The position numbers and the translations under genes were made by a program. Shown piece by piece: positions 7,288-7,608 of a stretch of 7,608 nt of DNA. The stretch is taken from contig JAQVNZ010000036.1 in NCBI GenBank assembly GCA_028702895.1, positions 1 to 7,608 of the forward strand. Direction: 5' to 3'. Each line of letters starts with the position of its first letter. The stretch's first letter is position 1. Below the pieces are notes generated by a model. That model was given only the letters and a program-made list of their open reading frames with translations, had not been told where the DNA came from and searched no databases. The DNA is from Candidatus Iainarchaeum sp. (GTDB lineage: Archaea > Iainarchaeota > Iainarchaeia > Iainarchaeales > JAAZKV01).

Positions 7288-7331
7288 AGTAACACACAAA
7301 ACAAATTGTTAAACAAACAAATTAAAAAGTT
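7236..7331 (+). repeat. Dispersed repeat, copy 3 (most diverged)
   Basis: The core at 7245-7288 (GCCGTGCACTA, A-run, GTTTGATTACCC, TAGAATTATATAAA) matches copy 1 at 36 of 44 positions and copy 2 at 37 of 44, without gaps. AATACC on the left (7236-7241) and AACAAACAAATTAAAAA on the right are shared with copy 1. The orientation is the same as the other copies. It lies about 160-250 bp beyond the stop of the minus-strand gene at the right edge. Confidence 0.75.
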
Positions 7332-7350
7332 ATTTAAAAAAAATTGTCTT

Positions 7351-7446
7351 ATAATAATGGTTAATTTTATGCATTAATAATGGGTAAATTTTGTCTTTAT
7401 AAAAATCTTAATTATAATACTTTTATTAGCCATTAATAATGGTTAA
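7351..7446. promoter_or_regulatory. Cluster of CATTAATAATG palindromic sites
   Basis: CCATTAATAATGG (7430-7442) is a perfect palindrome around one central base. CATTAATAATG (7372-7382) is an 11-bp version followed by GG. ATAATAATGGTTAA (7351-7364) repeats the right half-site. The full-site centres lie 59 bp apart. TTGTCTTATAA (7345-7355) and TTGTCTTTATAA (7391-7402) are also duplicated within the block. It resembles a multi-site operator or a decayed tandem duplication. No gene start is visible for it to control. Confidence 0.4.
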
Positions 7447-7459
7447 AATAACATACAAT

Positions 7460-7489
7460 TTTTTTTTAAAAAACAATTTTTCCCAAAAA
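7460..7489 (-). terminator. Possible terminator of the right-edge gene
   Basis: Directly after the TAA at 7490-7492 the minus strand reads TTTTTGGGAAAAATTG, then six T's and a run of A's. The TTTTT/AAAAA stem is weak, but the U-tracts suit archaeal termination. Confidence 0.3.
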
Positions 7490-7608
7490 TTATAAATAAT
7501 TTATTTTTTCAAGAATTTTTGTTTTGATTTTTATTGCCTGCTTAAATAATTCATATGGACATATATGTATAGATAAAAATGTATCAAGATTATTATGGAA
7601 GATTAAAA
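7490..7608 (-). CDS. C-terminal end of an unidentified minus-strand gene (partial)
   Basis: The minus strand is open from the right edge of the window to a TAA at 7490-7492, giving 39 codons. The end reads NNLDTFLSIHICPYELFKQA and then a Lys/Ile-rich amphipathic tail, IKIKTKILEKINYL. The composition is protein-like and the strand matches all the other complete genes, but the piece is too short to assign a family. The open length alone does not rule out chance. It is followed by A/T runs that could terminate transcription, and then by the palindrome cluster and repeat copy 3. Confidence 0.5.
   Translation of the reverse strand, partial: LIFHNNLDTFLSIHICPYELFKQAIKIKTKILEKINYL

Noticed and set aside
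352..7331. Reading the three repeats as a CRISPR array.
   Set aside because: The copies are kilobases apart with whole operons between them, not regular short spacers, and there are no cas genes.

Overview
The window is very AT-rich and looks archaeal. The evidence is a truncated membrane-anchored winged-helix (wHTH) regulator of the archaeal MarR-like/COG2512 type, TATA boxes about 25 bp upstream of start codons (implying leaderless mRNAs), oligo-T tracts after stop codons, and a secreted C25-type protease of an archaeal architecture. The small genes, low GC and plain standard code would suit a DPANN-type lineage (Woesearchaeota or Pacearchaeota, for example). That placement is inference and cannot be proven from this window.

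Layout. Positions 2-323 (+) hold the 3' end of the membrane-linked wHTH gene, broken at a run of ten A's. Positions 489-1987 (-) hold a two-gene operon: a double-wHTH protein with an AbiEi-like C-terminal region, overlapping by 4 bp a small nucleotidyltransferase of AbiEii/DUF6036 type. This is the layout of a type IV (AbiE-like) toxin-antitoxin module. Its promoter has a TATA box enclosed by a palindrome, ATGCGA-N15-TCGCAT, and a second copy with the same geometry lies 60 bp upstream. This looks like an autoregulatory operator. Positions 2265-6959 (-) hold a second operon: a 1255-residue secreted peptidase C25 (gingipain-like) protein with its His-Gly and Ala-Cys catalytic motifs, followed by a signal-peptide plus single-TM protein that could be its membrane partner. 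Positions 7490-7608 (-) carry the probable C-terminal end of another minus-strand gene.

Three copies of a repeat, with a GC-rich head (GCCGGGCACTC) and an A/T-rich tail of up to about 95 bp, sit at about 352-447, 2101-2165 and 7236-7331, all in the same orientation. They bracket the two operons: copy 1, toxin-antitoxin operon, copy 2, protease operon, copy 3. Each lies downstream of the 3' end of a minus-strand operon. The window therefore reads as a row of repeat-bounded cassettes, which is its most unusual property. The 530-bp gap at 6960-7489 contains the C25 promoter, a degenerate plus-strand reading frame that runs into repeat copy 3, and a cluster of palindromic sites built on CATTAATAATG.
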